The notes: a model not told the origin generated them from the sequence alone. A stretch of 64,000 nucleotides of DNA from Styela clava (GCF_964204865.1 NC_135254.1:11227001-11291000), one strand, 5' to 3'. Counted from the first letter of the stretch, positions 21,386 to 34,599 are shown. Numbers and translations are program-made.

Positions 21386-21719
21386 GATAGGATTTACATA
21401 TTTATCCCGGGGGAGAGGAAAGCCGATAAGACGGCTTATCCATATGGCGAACCACGGCCTCTCGTCCAGTTACCATTCCAAGTCGGGTATGGGATTAGTT
21501 ATATTGTTTGTTTTCGGAAGCATGGACTTGGTGGTGGAGGAAGCCGTGACCGACCAGCGGTTACGTGAACCACCCAACGACGGCGAGGAGTCCAGCAATA
21601 CTCTCGCACATAACCATCCCTACATGGGATTCGAACCTGCGAACCCACGCAGAGTAATTAGAGGTGCGGTGGCGAGCGTATTCCTAACGCTTAGCCCGTT
21701 GAGCCACACCGCCGCGCCA
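21386..21719 (-). mobile_element. tRNA-derived SINE, full-length copy (A)
   Basis: On the minus strand the element starts at about 21719 with a tRNA-like head. The A box TGGCTCAACGGG is at 21706-21695 and the B box GGTTCGAATCCC at 21637-21626; both fit RNA polymerase III promoters. A unique body follows (GGTCGGTCACGGCTTCC, AAGTCCATGCTTC) and the 3' end is GATAAATATGTAAATCC followed by TATCC repeats. The boxes are about 58 bases apart, wider than in a normal tRNA. Related copies lie at 60068-60440, 61763-62012, 2995-3188 and 4600-4742. The element has no coding function. Confidence 0.92.
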
Positions 21720-21724
21720 TTATC

Positions 21725-23495
21725 AGAAACTCGCGCCGGGCTGCAGAAAAGTTTGGCTTGCCCCTGATTTGGTGTGATAATGTTGCATGGCATGTATTGA
21801 AATAATTAATCCTTTCCAATAGAACACTGCATATAGACTATTTTATGGGAGATTCCTGGGTTTCGGCAATACCGAATGTCGTTAGTCTGATCAGCTATAA
21901 TGCAGTAGCGTGCTCTTGTCTTGTGATAGATGAACATTTGTGAGAGATGACAGAGGAAGTTTGCACAAACATGAACAAACATCCTCATATATTTTGTAAT
22001 ATTGGCCAAAATCACCAAGATATTTTGGCAGCCGATCAAGACATTTTTTGCTACGACAGATTTGCGGGCATAGTTGTAAATATTAGCTAGATTTGGTGGT
22101 TTTGTTAGCTATTTATTGTTCTTGTTTAATTTGAAGCTATAAATACTCCTAAACAAACGTCTCCTTTTTTGTTTTAATCTGGAGTTTACTGATATATATT
22201 GAAATTTCTTGAATCATAATCTTCGAGCCCAAGTGTGTGACTTAGTAACTAACGTTTAGGGATGTTCTGAACATTTTCTTTTATCTCTGAAGGCGGCCAT
22301 AAGGATGTTCGTAGTGGAAGTGTTGAAAATCTGTGGATTTTTATCATGACAATTTACGATGAATGCAACATATCGTGTTATAAGAATTAGTTATTTGTAC
22401 AAGAGTGTAATTAACGTCAATTTTTTTTAATGGGAAGCTTGCAACTGGAACTAGTCAGGAAGTTGATGTCCCAATGAAAACTAAATATTGTAGCCAATCA
22501 TATTTTTGAGTACGTACTTGACTATACATAGTGACGAATTCTCAATGTATCGGTTGGTAGACGTAGTTATTGATGTATATTATTTCCATTCAATGTGATG
22601 TGCTAAAAATCGAGATTGACTGTAAATTCGAATAATTGCTGAGTATCAGTATATACGATATAGTTTATCGTATACTATTTAGAAAACAGAGCAATGCTGG
22701 AATATATAGACTCGAAGGTCGCACATCTTTGTCGAGCAGCGAGTTTATTGAAACCACCACGGGCAAACGTAAATTTGATATATATTGATTGGATTTTAAT
22801 TTACGGTCAAATCATTCCACCAAAGATAGAAAAACAGTAATTTAACAAAACGATTCATATGTATAAACTTGTGCTCAATAATGCGATGAACGGTTAATTA
22901 TGGAAGACTAGAAATTTTCTCTCAAAGCAAATTTACATAGGCGTATGAAACGCACACATTGTGGGGGAAGTCGGTAGGCATATATTTCTCTTCTTGATCA
23001 GATAGAATAAGTAGCAAAATAAGAACGCTATTATACCTAATATGATACAAAATATAGGAGAAAAATGAAACGAATACTTCTTGAGTGCAAATATATATTG
23101 TTAGAAATTGAGCGCAAGCATGAAATGCACTTGAAACGTAAGAGTATACAGAATTTAAAAAAAAACAATGTATGAATGTATAATTAAACAAAAAATGTTT
23201 TGCTAAGGTTATTTTCGTTATCATCGTTTTTTACAAAATATAATATGATCATAATTCTCGACGGCGGCGATTTTTTTATCTTGCCATTTGCCAAATATTC
23301 TTCAGGAGATAAATATTTAGCGTTCTTTGCGATTGGTCGACTAATCTCCCCCCGGCTTATTCGGTTACAGTTAAATTTCGTCGAATATTAAGCATTTTTG
23401 ATTGTCAAAACCAGTTTGTTGCATACAGTGTTTGTTAGACAATAATGAAAACACGTTGAATCTTCTGAAAAAACTGTTTCCGCTCAGACAATAAG
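21725..23495. other. AT-rich intergenic stretch
   Basis: No gene seen. Frames of up to 100 codons here have no domain or splice support. Confidence 0.4.
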
Positions 23496-23501
23496 TCGTT
23501 A

Positions 23502-23507
23502 TTTATT
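23502..23507 (-). terminator. Candidate polyadenylation signal of the GPCR gene
   Basis: TTTATT on the plus strand reads AATAAA on the minus strand, about 130 bases beyond the GPCR stop codon. Confidence 0.5.
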
Positions 23508-23635
23508 TTGATCACAATTGAGTCAAAAGATAGAGTGAATCGCGGTGCATTGTCGACATTGACAGGTAATTTGTTACCAGCAGTATTTAATGAATTCAAA
23601 TGAACCGCCATATGCTGTTGTTGCAGTCAACCACA

Positions 23636-26600
23636 TCACGAGTCATGTTCTACTTCCTCGACAGAATTGCTGGCCTTTGTTCCGTATGTCATTGATGATT
23701 CTGGTCCTTTCTGAGATGTTGTGAAAAAGCTACTCGCAGCTCTCCTGAAGCCGTTTGTTCTCGAGAAATCGTTTCTAAACATTTTTATCAAATTGTATCG
23801 GAATTCGGGATGCCATAAGTTGTAAATAATGAAGTTCAGGCCGCTGTTTACGAAAAGCAAATACATGGCAAACGTGAAAGGCACGGCCATGTTGTTGCAC
23901 GTCAATGATTTGTCGGATATCTTGAGTAAAACGATCACATACGGCAGCAGACACACTAAAATGTAACAAAACATTCGAACATTAAATTCATTTTATGAAT
24001 TCAACACAGTATATCTACTGAATTAGTTTTCAAAATTTGAACTATTTAACCTGTTGAGGGGAGATATCAGATTTCTTCAATAATAACAATGCAAAGTTCA
24101 TTTTGAGTGAAAAATTTACACAGTAAGCAACGCACGACTCATTGCACTTATTATAAATTATTTCATCTCAAGAAAAAATAAATATATATATTGTATAAGC
24201 GTTAATATAAATAAATAATAATATTCAAGTGCACCACAGTTAATCACACCTGGTGGGCTCTATACTGGGACTTTTTTACAGCAAATAAAAGTATTTTTTG
24301 AAATATCAATAGTCAAGATGAAATTTACGAATAATCTAGACCAATTTCCGATGGTTTTAAAATATATAATTTCCATCTTCTGCCAAAATTTATTACCTGA
24401 TAATTACAAACTAATTGTATTTTAAATATATTTGTTTTTACTTGTGAAGCCAAGAACCATAGCAATAATTATTTTCAGAACTCGGACATGAGATTTGTAC
24501 TTCGCAGTAAATTCTTTGGCTCGATTTCTTGCTTTTGTCGGATTTAAAATATCTCTAACAATGTGAAGCTGATCCCGTGTTCTTTGAAAACGAGGCTGCA
24601 AATAGAGAAAAAAACACAATAATCGGCAAATGTTTCAGGTTCGCAAAAATATTTAATATTGATTATATGACTCTACATATCTAATAGGCTTTATAAAATC
24701 GGTAACTATTCCGGACCATGCCGATGCAAAAGTTTTCAACCCTTTCCATCTAACCAATAGGCCAAATTAAGGAATAAGGAGGGTTGGGACACTTTTTTCT
24801 TCTGCAATTTTTAGCCCTATAATCTGCACATTTATTTGACATTACAGGACTTATGCAGAGGGGGGTAAATGTAGTTTGTAATCAGTAACTAGAAAACACA
24901 AAGGCGACACACATTTAACTATTCTATCCAATTAAAGAGTCCAGCTGCACACTAACACAACTCAAATACACATTTAACTACCAACATGCTTTAAAAAACG
25001 TCTGTCAAGTGTCCCACTGTGGAGCATGTCCCACTGGACCCCGGTCCATTGTTCCCTACGAGCACCAAATATTTTCAGACGGCTCCATGTCAAGATTAAA
25101 AAGACACATCCGTTTCCAACGTTATGTATATTTCACAGTGAAATGAAGTTCAGAAATGCCCTCACACTAGGGTTTTGCCAGTCCAGCGGTTCCGCAAGTT
25201 TACATTAAATCCGACCGTCTATACTCTATTTATACTATAGTCTATACCAGTGTGGACCAAGGTTGGCGGCTCCGGGGGCCATAAAATTATTTTTGCATTG
25301 TTCGCGGGCCACAATATGGCCAAGAGTAGGTAAACAGTGCAATACAAAACAAACACTTCTATTGTGTAAACACATAGTTATCATAAAAATCATTTTGTTA
25401 TGCCACCAATACAGTTGCATTTCAGTTTTATTTTAACAATCAACTGTTGATTTTTCAATAATAAAATTAAATTATTGCACAGGGGTTCCTAGAGCCTCTG
25501 GAATGTTTCATTGGGTTTCCACTCTATAAAAAAGATTGACTTTATTCGTTTTTACCAAATACCTATTCTTCTACATTTTAAATGAAATAAATAGAGAAAG
25601 TTAATTACCGATTGTGAAGATTGTTGAGAAGCTTCTGATTCCGTTGAAACATTGTTTGACGCGGATGTGTTTGCTTTTTTATCATCGCTATGCCACCATG
25701 TTAACCAGCTTTCCTTTTCTTTATGAGTTCCATGTTCTTGCTTAGCTTGATGTCGTGGAGTACCTTTATTAAAGATATTTCTAAATCCTTTTGAACTACT
25801 TCCCGTATCATCTTCATCAATCATAGCTTCCGGATAAGCTTTTTTAAGCATCTGTATTCTGAAGGTAATATACTTGAATGAGAGTCAATCTTATGAAATA
25901 ATTTTCGATGTTACTTATTGCGTTGAGCCAGTGAGCACCAATAGGCGTTCATATCATACACTTGCAAGCACGGATCACTCTTATAGAAGAGATGCATTCA
26001 AAAGTGTTTATGTAAAATTAAGTGTTCAAGTGATTTAACGAGGAGGAGTCGAGAATAATTTGACTCCAACTTGGGATCCCGATTTCGAAGTTGAGAAAAA
26101 TTTTGACCCCGAAAAAATGTTGTTAATAAATAATTTGGTGCATGCTGCAAGTAACACTTTTTTTTCTTCATAGAAAATTTAAACTGCGATTATTTCCCTC
26201 AAATATGTTCAAACGACTCCAAACTGTGGTGCTTAAAAACACGACTACAACTCCACTGAAAACATCGATCGCATATCTTGCTTTGGTGCGTTGTAATACA
26301 TTACCTTTTGTTTCTCTCACATTTTTTCTCAATTGCACTTTTACTCATATTCCTTCTGCTACTCAGTCTTCTACGTGTTTGTAATCGTTTCCAGGTGTAA
26401 ATTGTTGTCATGAGGTTCAATAGTACCGTGAGAAAATAACTGAAATGCAGAATAACAATAACTGCATACAGGATAGCAATACTCAAATATATGGCCAGGA
26501 AACTTTAAGGTTAAAACAGTGAAATGTAGGTAATAGCCTTCCAGTGGCTTCTTTCGTCACAAGAAAAAAAAAATAGAATCACAGGAATATTAGAATCAAG

Positions 26601-29148
26601 AATTTTCCCGACATGAATAGGCGAAACCCATGACTATTAACTTTAATCTTTAAGTCTGCTATTTTTGCTAAAAACATTAAAAATGTTTTCAGAAACTTTA
26701 CTTCAAAGTACACATTCTCACGATCTTAGTATATAATTATTGATGTTAAATATTGTTTTAGTAAATTAGAATATTCAATCAATGGACACTGGAAACACGT
26801 TGAGCACACTTACGGTCCACCAATAATGAGAGTGATGTAGTATGGCCAGAATTTGTGATTTTGTACACCGTTAACTCCGGTTTCAACTCGTTGTATGTAG
26901 AAAAACGTCGTCACGTCCATTTCATAGGCAAAATGGTCAGGAAAGAATCCGGGAATGATAGCGAGGCAAACTCCTGGAAATGAAGTATTTTGATAGAGCT
27001 GAATCGTTATGCATCTTATAGCTATGGCGTCACAAATGGAAAAACTCAATAAATGAACGAGAACTAATTAAACTAAAATATATCTTTATATAGAATAAAT
27101 ATATTGAAAACCAAACATCTTTATTCATAAAATGAGGTAAATCCACCGATGAGAACGATTTCACAATTCAGCAATCAGCATAATTTATAAAAAATCGTAT
27201 TTTAAACTGTTACTTTATCTTTATTCTAGTTGATTTTATGCAGCGTTATTTCACACCGCCATTGGAAATGTGGTTTTGGACAATGTCTACGGACATGGAG
27301 ATGCTCATAATTTTGGGGAAGCAGAATCATTCATTCGAATTTTTGAGCAATATATTTAATCCAACATGTTTAATTGTGACGCCTACAGATTAGGCCACTT
27401 TGCCAAGTCACGAATTCACGTTTTCATTTTATTCATTTATTTCATTAACTTACCAATTGCCCATGCAGCTCCAATCGTGATAAATAAACGTTTTTTTGAA
27501 AAATATTCACCAGATCTGTGCTTCAAAGGTCTCGCGATTGCTAAAAATCTGAAGCAAATGAATATTTTGAAGCGCATCAGTGTTGTAATTGAGGACGTGA
27601 GGGTTTACAGCTCCTATAGGTAATAAATATCCGGCCATGCCAATTAGATAAAATAGGTATGAGTAAACGAAAATGACCCATGAATAGTCAATTAAACTTT
27701 CACATGAACTAGAAAAAGAATACTTTATCCAGAAGCTTAATTATTTAAAAGCATAGGAAATGTTGTAATTATGATTTGGATTAATTTAATTTCGCGACGA
27801 TTAGAATATTAATATTTAGGGTTGCATAAGAGAAAAAAACGAAGCGGCCGACAAAACAACAGTGTTTACTTGAAAAAAAAACGTAACAACTTGAAATACT
27901 TACTAGTAAATCGAGCAATTTTCTGACACATACAAATTGGAACTTTTTGGAAAACACTATAAGATTGACGTCATCGGGAAAAGGGTAATGCCTATCGTAT
28001 GATATACACTTCGTGACGACATTTCTTACAAACACCGGATCTATATATTTAAATTTAAGAAGGAGCTCAATAGAAATATCTTTTACAGGCACTTGACTAC
28101 ATTTTAGTAATTTTTCACAGTACTTTACGTTTACAAGTGTATATCCTACCTACCAATGTCTAACTATATGAAGTTCTACTTTTGACATTCTTGGATGTGA
28201 AGGAGTAAGCATTATAAACAGTAAATTTTATAAAATCTTATATATAAAAGTTCATGAATTAGAATTACCTGTCTACGCTCAACAATAGAAGATTATATAA
28301 CGACGATATAACTGAAACAATAGTAATCGTTCCAAACACCACACTTCTGGTAGAATTCTTTTGCGTCAGGTGATTTACGTGGTCAATAAAAGAATATTCA
28401 GCGTCGTCTGAACTTTGACTGGTGTATGGGTAGTACAATGACGTCATTAAATTTGCAATACCGGAAGGAAGAACGAACAGACCCACGAGTAAGTCGGATG
28501 TTGCTAAAGACAGTTTGATGAACCCATGTCTTCGACGCAATGACGGGGTTTGAAGGATAACTCGGATGACAAGAAAATTTGCTGCAAATGGAAAAAAGCA
28601 GAATATGATATTTTTTATTATTTTGACGATTTCAAATTATTGTTAAAGCTTTGTAAAAATACGTTAGGCTATATATTTCGTAATAGACCTGACTCATTCA
28701 TAAAACAGCAAATAGATAAGGCTTGCAATTTGAGTAGAGAATTTTTAAAAATAGCCCTCGTGTATAAAATAACTAATGATAACATATACTACGTCACTTT
28801 CTGATGGAAAATCTGGTCAAATATAAACAAACTATTCTTGACAGAATCATAAAGTAAATTTGAATCACAGAGATTTCGTGAATAAATATTCTCACCTATT
28901 ATTATGAATAAAGATAGAAAAAACATTCCAAATATAGTTGCTCCAACCGCAGGCTTGTTGCATTGCAGGCAGTCGATTGGTGCAATATTACCGTTGTTGC
29001 ATCCAATAGGATTACATGCCGGATAAGGACTACATAAACCATATTCATACTCTGGTGCAGAGGATCCGTTTCCAACGTTTACATTCTGATAGAAATTAGT
29101 AGTAATTTCAGTATTTTTATCTTCAGACGATAACACGATTATAGCCAT
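23636..29148 (-). CDS. Orphan rhodopsin-class G-protein-coupled receptor
   Basis: Eight coding exons on the minus strand: 29148-28896, 28581-28269, 27548-27454, 26973-26814, 26502-26305, 25858-25609, 24595-24442 and 23955-23636. All phases close, giving 580 residues. The N-terminus has NGSS and six Cys. TM1 contains GMFFLSLFIIIANFLVIRV; TM2 is LSLATSDLLVGLFVLPSG; TM3 ends LLLLSVDRFLAIARPLKH, so DRF replaces DRY and is rebuilt across an intron. TM4 is FITIGAAWAIGVCLAIIPG; TM5 begins YAVIVILHFSYFLTVLLNL. A long basic and Ser-rich third cytoplasmic loop spans exons 5-7. TM6 has CLLPY for CWxP and TM7 ends LNFIIY for NPxxY. The Cys pair joining TM3 to extracellular loop 2 is not visible, as in lipid, adenosine and melanocortin-type receptors. 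Ligand and orthologue unknown. The ATG at 29148 is the first in its exon; an upstream non-coding exon is possible. Confidence 0.9.
24775..25050. repeat. Dispersed repeat C, copy 2 (with internal insert)
   Basis: This is the partner of 12605-12850 and lies in intron 6 of the GPCR gene. It differs by a 47-base insert at 24921-24967 flanked by a 12-base direct repeat. Confidence 0.75.
24921..24967 (+). mobile_element. 47-base insert with 12-base target-site duplication
   Basis: ACACATTTAACT occurs at 24909-24920 and again at 24968-24979, whereas the related repeat at 12.7 kb has a single ACATTTAAC. Between the two lies a 47-base segment that starts ATTCTATCCAATTAAAGAGT and continues CCAGCTGCACACTAACAC. 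The same segment, diverged, forms the arms of the foldback element at 20498-20743. The precise start and the duplication suggest insertion of a small RNA copy or small element. Confidence 0.65.
25249..25335. mobile_element. hAT-like transposon end fragment
   Basis: CAGTGTGGACCAAGGTTGGC followed by GGGGGCC and CGCGGGCCACAATATGGCC has the look of a hAT-type terminus and resembles the fragment at 19651. It lies in intron 6 of the GPCR gene. No matching opposite end was secured. Confidence 0.45.
27966..27973. promoter_or_regulatory. CRE octamer TGACGTCA in GPCR intron 2
   Basis: A perfect palindromic CREB/ATF site. At least six more occur in the window. Function is unproven. Confidence 0.4.
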
Positions 29149-29149
29149 T

Positions 29150-29551
29150 TGAATACAAGTAAGAAATGGCGAAACAATGTTTACTTAAATCAGAAAAGTC
29201 CTTCTATTTTTTATTGTTGTTTTTGTTTGATTCTCATTACGGGTTATCAATCAAAAATCACAATTTTCCTAAAACATAAGATGAATGTGATAACAATAAC
29301 TTCACAAATTTATTCACGTGATGGAGCACTAATACATAACTAGTAAATGATATAGGAACATAGACAAAATGCAAATCTACTATGAAAACAAGTTTTTGTA
29401 ATGTTTTTTTGTCAAATTAAGCGTTAATCAAATCGTGCGCAGACAGTGTCGTACGTATTCATAAACTGAGAAGTTGTTTAGTTTTACGATGAATATGTAC
29501 TCATGCATATATCAAACTATGCTAAATATTATATTATGTCTACTGACAAAA
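29150..29551. other. Region upstream of the GPCR start codon
   Basis: No exon recognised. It is the presumed 5' flank or leader region of the GPCR gene. Confidence 0.4.
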
Positions 29552-29776
29552 TTATTCAATTCGTACCGTATTTTTAGTGACATAAACTTCCACTTCGGGC
29601 ACCAAAACTCTCCCTTCTACTCCTGTTATATCTTCTTCCATTTCTTGAGTTGTTGTTGTTGTTGTAGGTAAAGTTGTTGTTGTGGTGCTCAATGTTTTTA
29701 AATATTTTTCAAATGGATTTTTTCCTCCTACTAGCACCCTCGCATTCAGAAATTTTGACGCTGTGGTATTTTCCAT
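29552..29776 (-). other. Thr-rich open frame upstream of the GPCR
   Basis: A 74-codon frame starts MENTTASKFLNARV and holds two runs of Thr encoded by a GTT/ACA microsatellite, then acidic residues. It lies 400 bases upstream of the GPCR start on the same strand. It could be an extra N-terminal exon, but the only nearby donor (GTACGA, phase 0) does not match a clear acceptor in the next exon. I regard it as doubtful. Confidence 0.25.
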
Positions 29777-32539
29777 TTCAGTCTTTTATGCTTACAAGCA
29801 AATATTTATTAATTTGAAAATATAAAGTTACATTACCGCTTTAGGTAATCTACATACAAAAAGAGAGATTTATAGTTTTTAATTTTGCCAAAGAGCGTAT
29901 TCAACAGAACTAATACCGACGGTTGTTGAACAAGGGTTCGTGTGTTCGTAACTTACTGAGTCTTTGTCAGATGGTATATGTTAAACTTATTTTACTTTCC
30001 TGTTTTCATAAAACTTATATCAAATTTCGTGCAGCACTTAGCTGCAATATCTTCAGCAACGGAATTTCATACTGCCTAGAAAATGACTTCACTTTGAAAC
30101 AAATATTGAATAACTTTCATTTCTTCAAACATAATTACTATAAATACCACGCATTGAAGTCTTGTGATAACACCACTATCGTTTTCTTTCACTATCTTAG
30201 TGATTCTCCTTTGCTGTTCTCAATGCCTTCAGCCATGTGACCAGGGTAAACATTCTTAGCACAAACTGCGTAAAATCGTTAGCCTCACTTATCCGCTGCT
30301 ATATTTTTTGGAGCGTATTTATAAAAAAAACAATAGTGGTTCAAAAAATATTCGATTGCTTTTTAATTCCATACCGTGTGGCACGTGGCAACGCTTAGAA
30401 GCTATGGTATGTCATAGGCGTTATCATTGAACATTCCCCAAAATCTCAGAAATAACGATGGCAAAATATTCTGGAACACACGGAATTATTCATTTTTGTC
30501 AAGACTTGCACTAATTTGCTAGTGTGAATGTGCCGCAATCTCTACATTTTAGTAAAACGCTTTCCTTGTTTTGCGGAAATATTACGTGCCAGCGGAGACA
30601 ATCTATTTTTGAAATCTATTTATTTTCGAATACTGTCTGTTCTATTCTTTTTCATGCGCAAACGCCCACGTCAAAATGCTATTCAATTTCTTTCGACGTA
30701 AATGCTATTTTGTAGCTTTTGTACACTAATCAAAAATAGTCATTCGCGCATCATATATTGTTCTTTTACTACATCTACATTCCGATAATGCGTTTCAGCA
30801 CTGGGAATAAATTTTCAAGATCGTTCGCTAGATTTTTTAAGCAGAAATCCAAGTCAAAATAATCACGAGGCAAGGTCTCAAAAAGAGTGACAAACAAGTA
30901 GTTGGGATGTCACTATGAATAAAATATTTTAAATCATTTTAAATCAGTCAACCATAAAAAATATATAGTCTGTAAATTTTATAATCTCAAAAGCAAATAA
31001 ATACGTCATTTCATTAAAATGTGACTAATACTTTTTCAAGTGATGCTACAAATGATAAATGAACAAAATCGTGACATATCGCAGTTTTCTTGCCAAATTA
31101 AAAATAAAGATAAACAATCTCTGAGACAACAAGAAAATTTTAATCTTTAGCGTTGTTTGAATTTGTAACTAAAATGCGAGATTTTCAATATAAATCTAAT
31201 ATGAATTGAACATGATCACTGTCAGACTTTACGTAAGTAATTGCGAAGATAGTTGCCTCCGAACCTTTCTAACTTCTTTTCTTCTACCAGAACTTCAATA
31301 CCCCAATCTTTTCCTTGTGGCCATGCAGCCTATCTGAGCATACTATTTCTTGTACCGCATCGAATCTACCCTGCATATATATCGCCTACCGCAAAATACA
31401 ATTTACTGTTTATATACAAACTAAAATATTGCTGGTCAGTCAAGCATCCTATTTCTGGCCTAGCATTCGACCTCAAAAATTTAAGAAAACGCTTGGCTTC
31501 AAGATACACTTAGCTTCATACGTGAACTACGTAGAAATAGTGATCTAACCATCTCTGTATTTATGGCCCATAGCTAGTGCAGGCTGAAAGTAAATAATGT
31601 TTTCACTGTAATTCCCTGTGACGATGTAAATATCCTCCGGAACAAAGGGCGAATACGGTGAGCGTCCAATAGTTTGTCAAACAAAACTGACGTATTGTCT
31701 GCGTAGCTTGTACATCGTAATTTTCAGGCGTACAAAATTTATTCATATATATTATCTTAAATTTCGTTTTTATTACAAGGACTAGCGATATATCACGCTC
31801 TGTTATTCATTAAAACGCTATGGCTTTAGATAAAAGAATAAATCGATTTAATCGGAAACGCCATTGTTTAGTCAGCCGGTAATTAGTTTTAACGTGATTG
31901 CAATCTTTGCAACTTTTCCTGCAGTTTGCATTCTCTTATTTCCACTGCAATGTGACTCAGTTTGCGATAGATTTTTAAGACAGACGAAACGAACGCCAAC
32001 TTTTTCATCAAATTAATTGTCACTGACTACATGTTTTGAGAAATTTGTTAAAACTAAGAAAAAAAATTCTTTTCTGAATAATCATACAAAATTCCTATAT
32101 CCACTTACAAATGTTATTGTTTTACATATTAGGCGAGTTTGCGAACTAATGTTACACTTCAACGTTCAAGTTTAATTAATCATGAAGTAATCGCAGAATC
32201 TTGAACTGCACGTTAAACTACGTGACACAAGCAAGCTGATGTCCTCTGTGCTTACCATCACAACATATATAGTGCAACAGTGTACCAGATAGCGCAATTT
32301 GCAGCGCACAATTTTCATCGCTGTGCTTGCGATATGCCATTCTAGCATTTTAGAAGTCTGAATTTTACTTTAAATATCATTCTGATACCAACGACCGATA
32401 AATGACTATAATCCGAAATTGGATAAATTGGTATACAAATCGTTCATACAATCATGCAATTAAATTTGCTTTTGGTAGCATTCTGGTATTCGGAATACCC
32501 AATGACAATTTAGAATGTTAAATTTGCAATTTGACTCAT

Positions 32540-32602
32540 AATCAAACGTGAAAATACAATAACAAAACGGACCATATGTACATTTCGTGTCCAATAACAG
32601 AG
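32540..32602 (+). repeat. Dispersed repeat A, 3'-end fragment
   Basis: AACAAAACGGACCATATGTA followed by CATTTCGTGTCCAATAAC matches the end shared by the copies ending near 38455 and 56818. Confidence 0.5.
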
Positions 32603-34591
32603 TACCTTATTTCCTGTCTGTATTGGCGTACCTAATTCCCATTTGTCTTATGATAATTGTCGTTTACAAAATACCTGTGTTAGGCAAATATCAATATATC
32701 TCCACTATTTTCAACTGTAACGCCTAACAAGTTGCAGAATGCAGACTGTTTCCAAGATAGATCCAGATTGTAGCTATCTACTGTACGAATAGGCGAAAAC
32801 TATTACAGCAGAATGCAAAATTGCTTTTGATTGGATTCGATTTTAAAATAATCTGAGATATATCTGACTAATTTGTGAGTATTTTAAAATGCAAGTTCAA
32901 TTAGAACTAACACATATTTTGTCAGTATCAAGTATGAATGGCAAACACCTCAAAACATGAAACCGTACCCGGTGAATGCATACCTAAAGTCGAAACAAAT
33001 ACCAAAATATATCCTTTTTTGAAGTTTTAAATAAATTTTAATGTTAAGTTAAAACAATAAGTTTAGTAGCAATAATTCATTATTCAAATAATTGCATTAA
33101 TAATTCAACAGTTATCGTCTATCCAATTGCATTTGTTTACTATAATGATATTTAATAAAGCATCAGTTATTTAAACCTACTGCTTTAGTATACAGTATGA
33201 CGCGTCCTCATTTGCCATTCGTTTCCGCATTGTCATCAGCTATCTTCATTACCAGTCTTCTCAAATATCTATCTCACTGGGTTGGAAACTTTAGGTTTAC
33301 TAAAACGAAATCTGCACCGGGTGAACCTATGCTATTGCTGTCAATTGTCATCTTGATGAGTGCTCACTTGTTGGTGAAATTCACCATCAATTTTAATAGT
33401 GAACAGTACGCGCACAGGATATGACGCTTTACGCAAACTTTGCCAACGGTTCATACAGTTATTTTCTGATGCTCATTATCTATTTTACGTTTCCTACTTC
33501 CGCGTGCCTGCATCCATTGTTGTATTTTATTAGGAAAGTATAAGCTATTTTTCACCCAAGGCCTATTCTATGTCTCTATTTCAATATATGCTTTGTAATG
33601 GCAGATTTCAATCACGTTAAACGGTTAAAGAGTCTATCACGTGTTTAAGGCTCACAACACGATACTTTGTCACAATTTCCAAATTGCAATCAATAAATCT
33701 TGGTATTTAATCTTGAGAAATTAGAGATAGTTTTCATCAAAGAATCACACCAACCGGTTCAAATCCTTTTCTCTACTTTAGAAAACGAATAATATCTATA
33801 TTTACATCCGCAAATGTGTTATTGCATTTTATGTTCTTAACCACTTCTGAATATTATTTCATATTTACGACTTTAACCCCACTAAGGCAGCTTTCAAAAA
33901 ATATAGCCTATTGATACTTAACATCCCAGTGACGGCCCAAGTCTAAAATTTCACGTCTATGATTCGAAGCACAGTAACTAACCGTGGTGTGCTGACCAAT
34001 ATCGACATTTGTTCGAGGTCCTTGTATAGAAGACAAATCTAATCACTACAGCTCATGATCGCTAAAATCATGCATGTCTAAGACTGAAACACCTTTGTTT
34101 TATCACCCATGTATTGCCTTTATACTGACTACGAAGACGAAATGAACTTTATCATTTACTTACGAATAAACGTGTATTTAAGGATGTGAGATCGGAACTA
34201 GGCGATTTTATGAAAAGTTCATTAATATTTCGCCCTTGACTTTTCTTTTATCTTGCACGAAGTTGACAAACTGCTTAAATTTAAGCCTATGAAGGTTTTA
34301 AAACTTGAGCAAATTGGTCTGGTGATTAAATAACTGCGTGCAAATCTATTCTGTCAAAATTGGTCTCGAATGTAATTATATCAATACCATTAACGGAAAT
34401 TCGTCTCTTGTAATTTAAAGCATTTGGTTAACATATAATATATAAAAAAATAAATATTCAATTATCAACTTAGCTCTTTCTAAAATATTTGCTATACGCG
34501 TCTAATTATATATCACTTATGACTATGCGATACATATATCCTGTGCTTCGTTCCCGCCACCGCTGATGACAAATTCATTTCCGATTTATTG

Positions 34592-34599
34592 TGACGTCA
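34592..34599. promoter_or_regulatory. CRE octamer TGACGTCA
   Basis: A perfect palindromic site in the gene-poor region, followed 14 bases later by GATGACAT. Function is unproven. Confidence 0.35.

Noticed and set aside
21626..21719. Possible tRNA gene
   Set aside because: A and B boxes are present, but the spacing is too wide and a 240-base conserved body follows, with further copies elsewhere. It is a SINE head.
21444..21767. 107-codon plus-strand frame
   Set aside because: It lies over the SINE in antisense to the tRNA-like head; the same holds for frames at 60183-60428. GC-rich SINE sequence leaves chance open frames.
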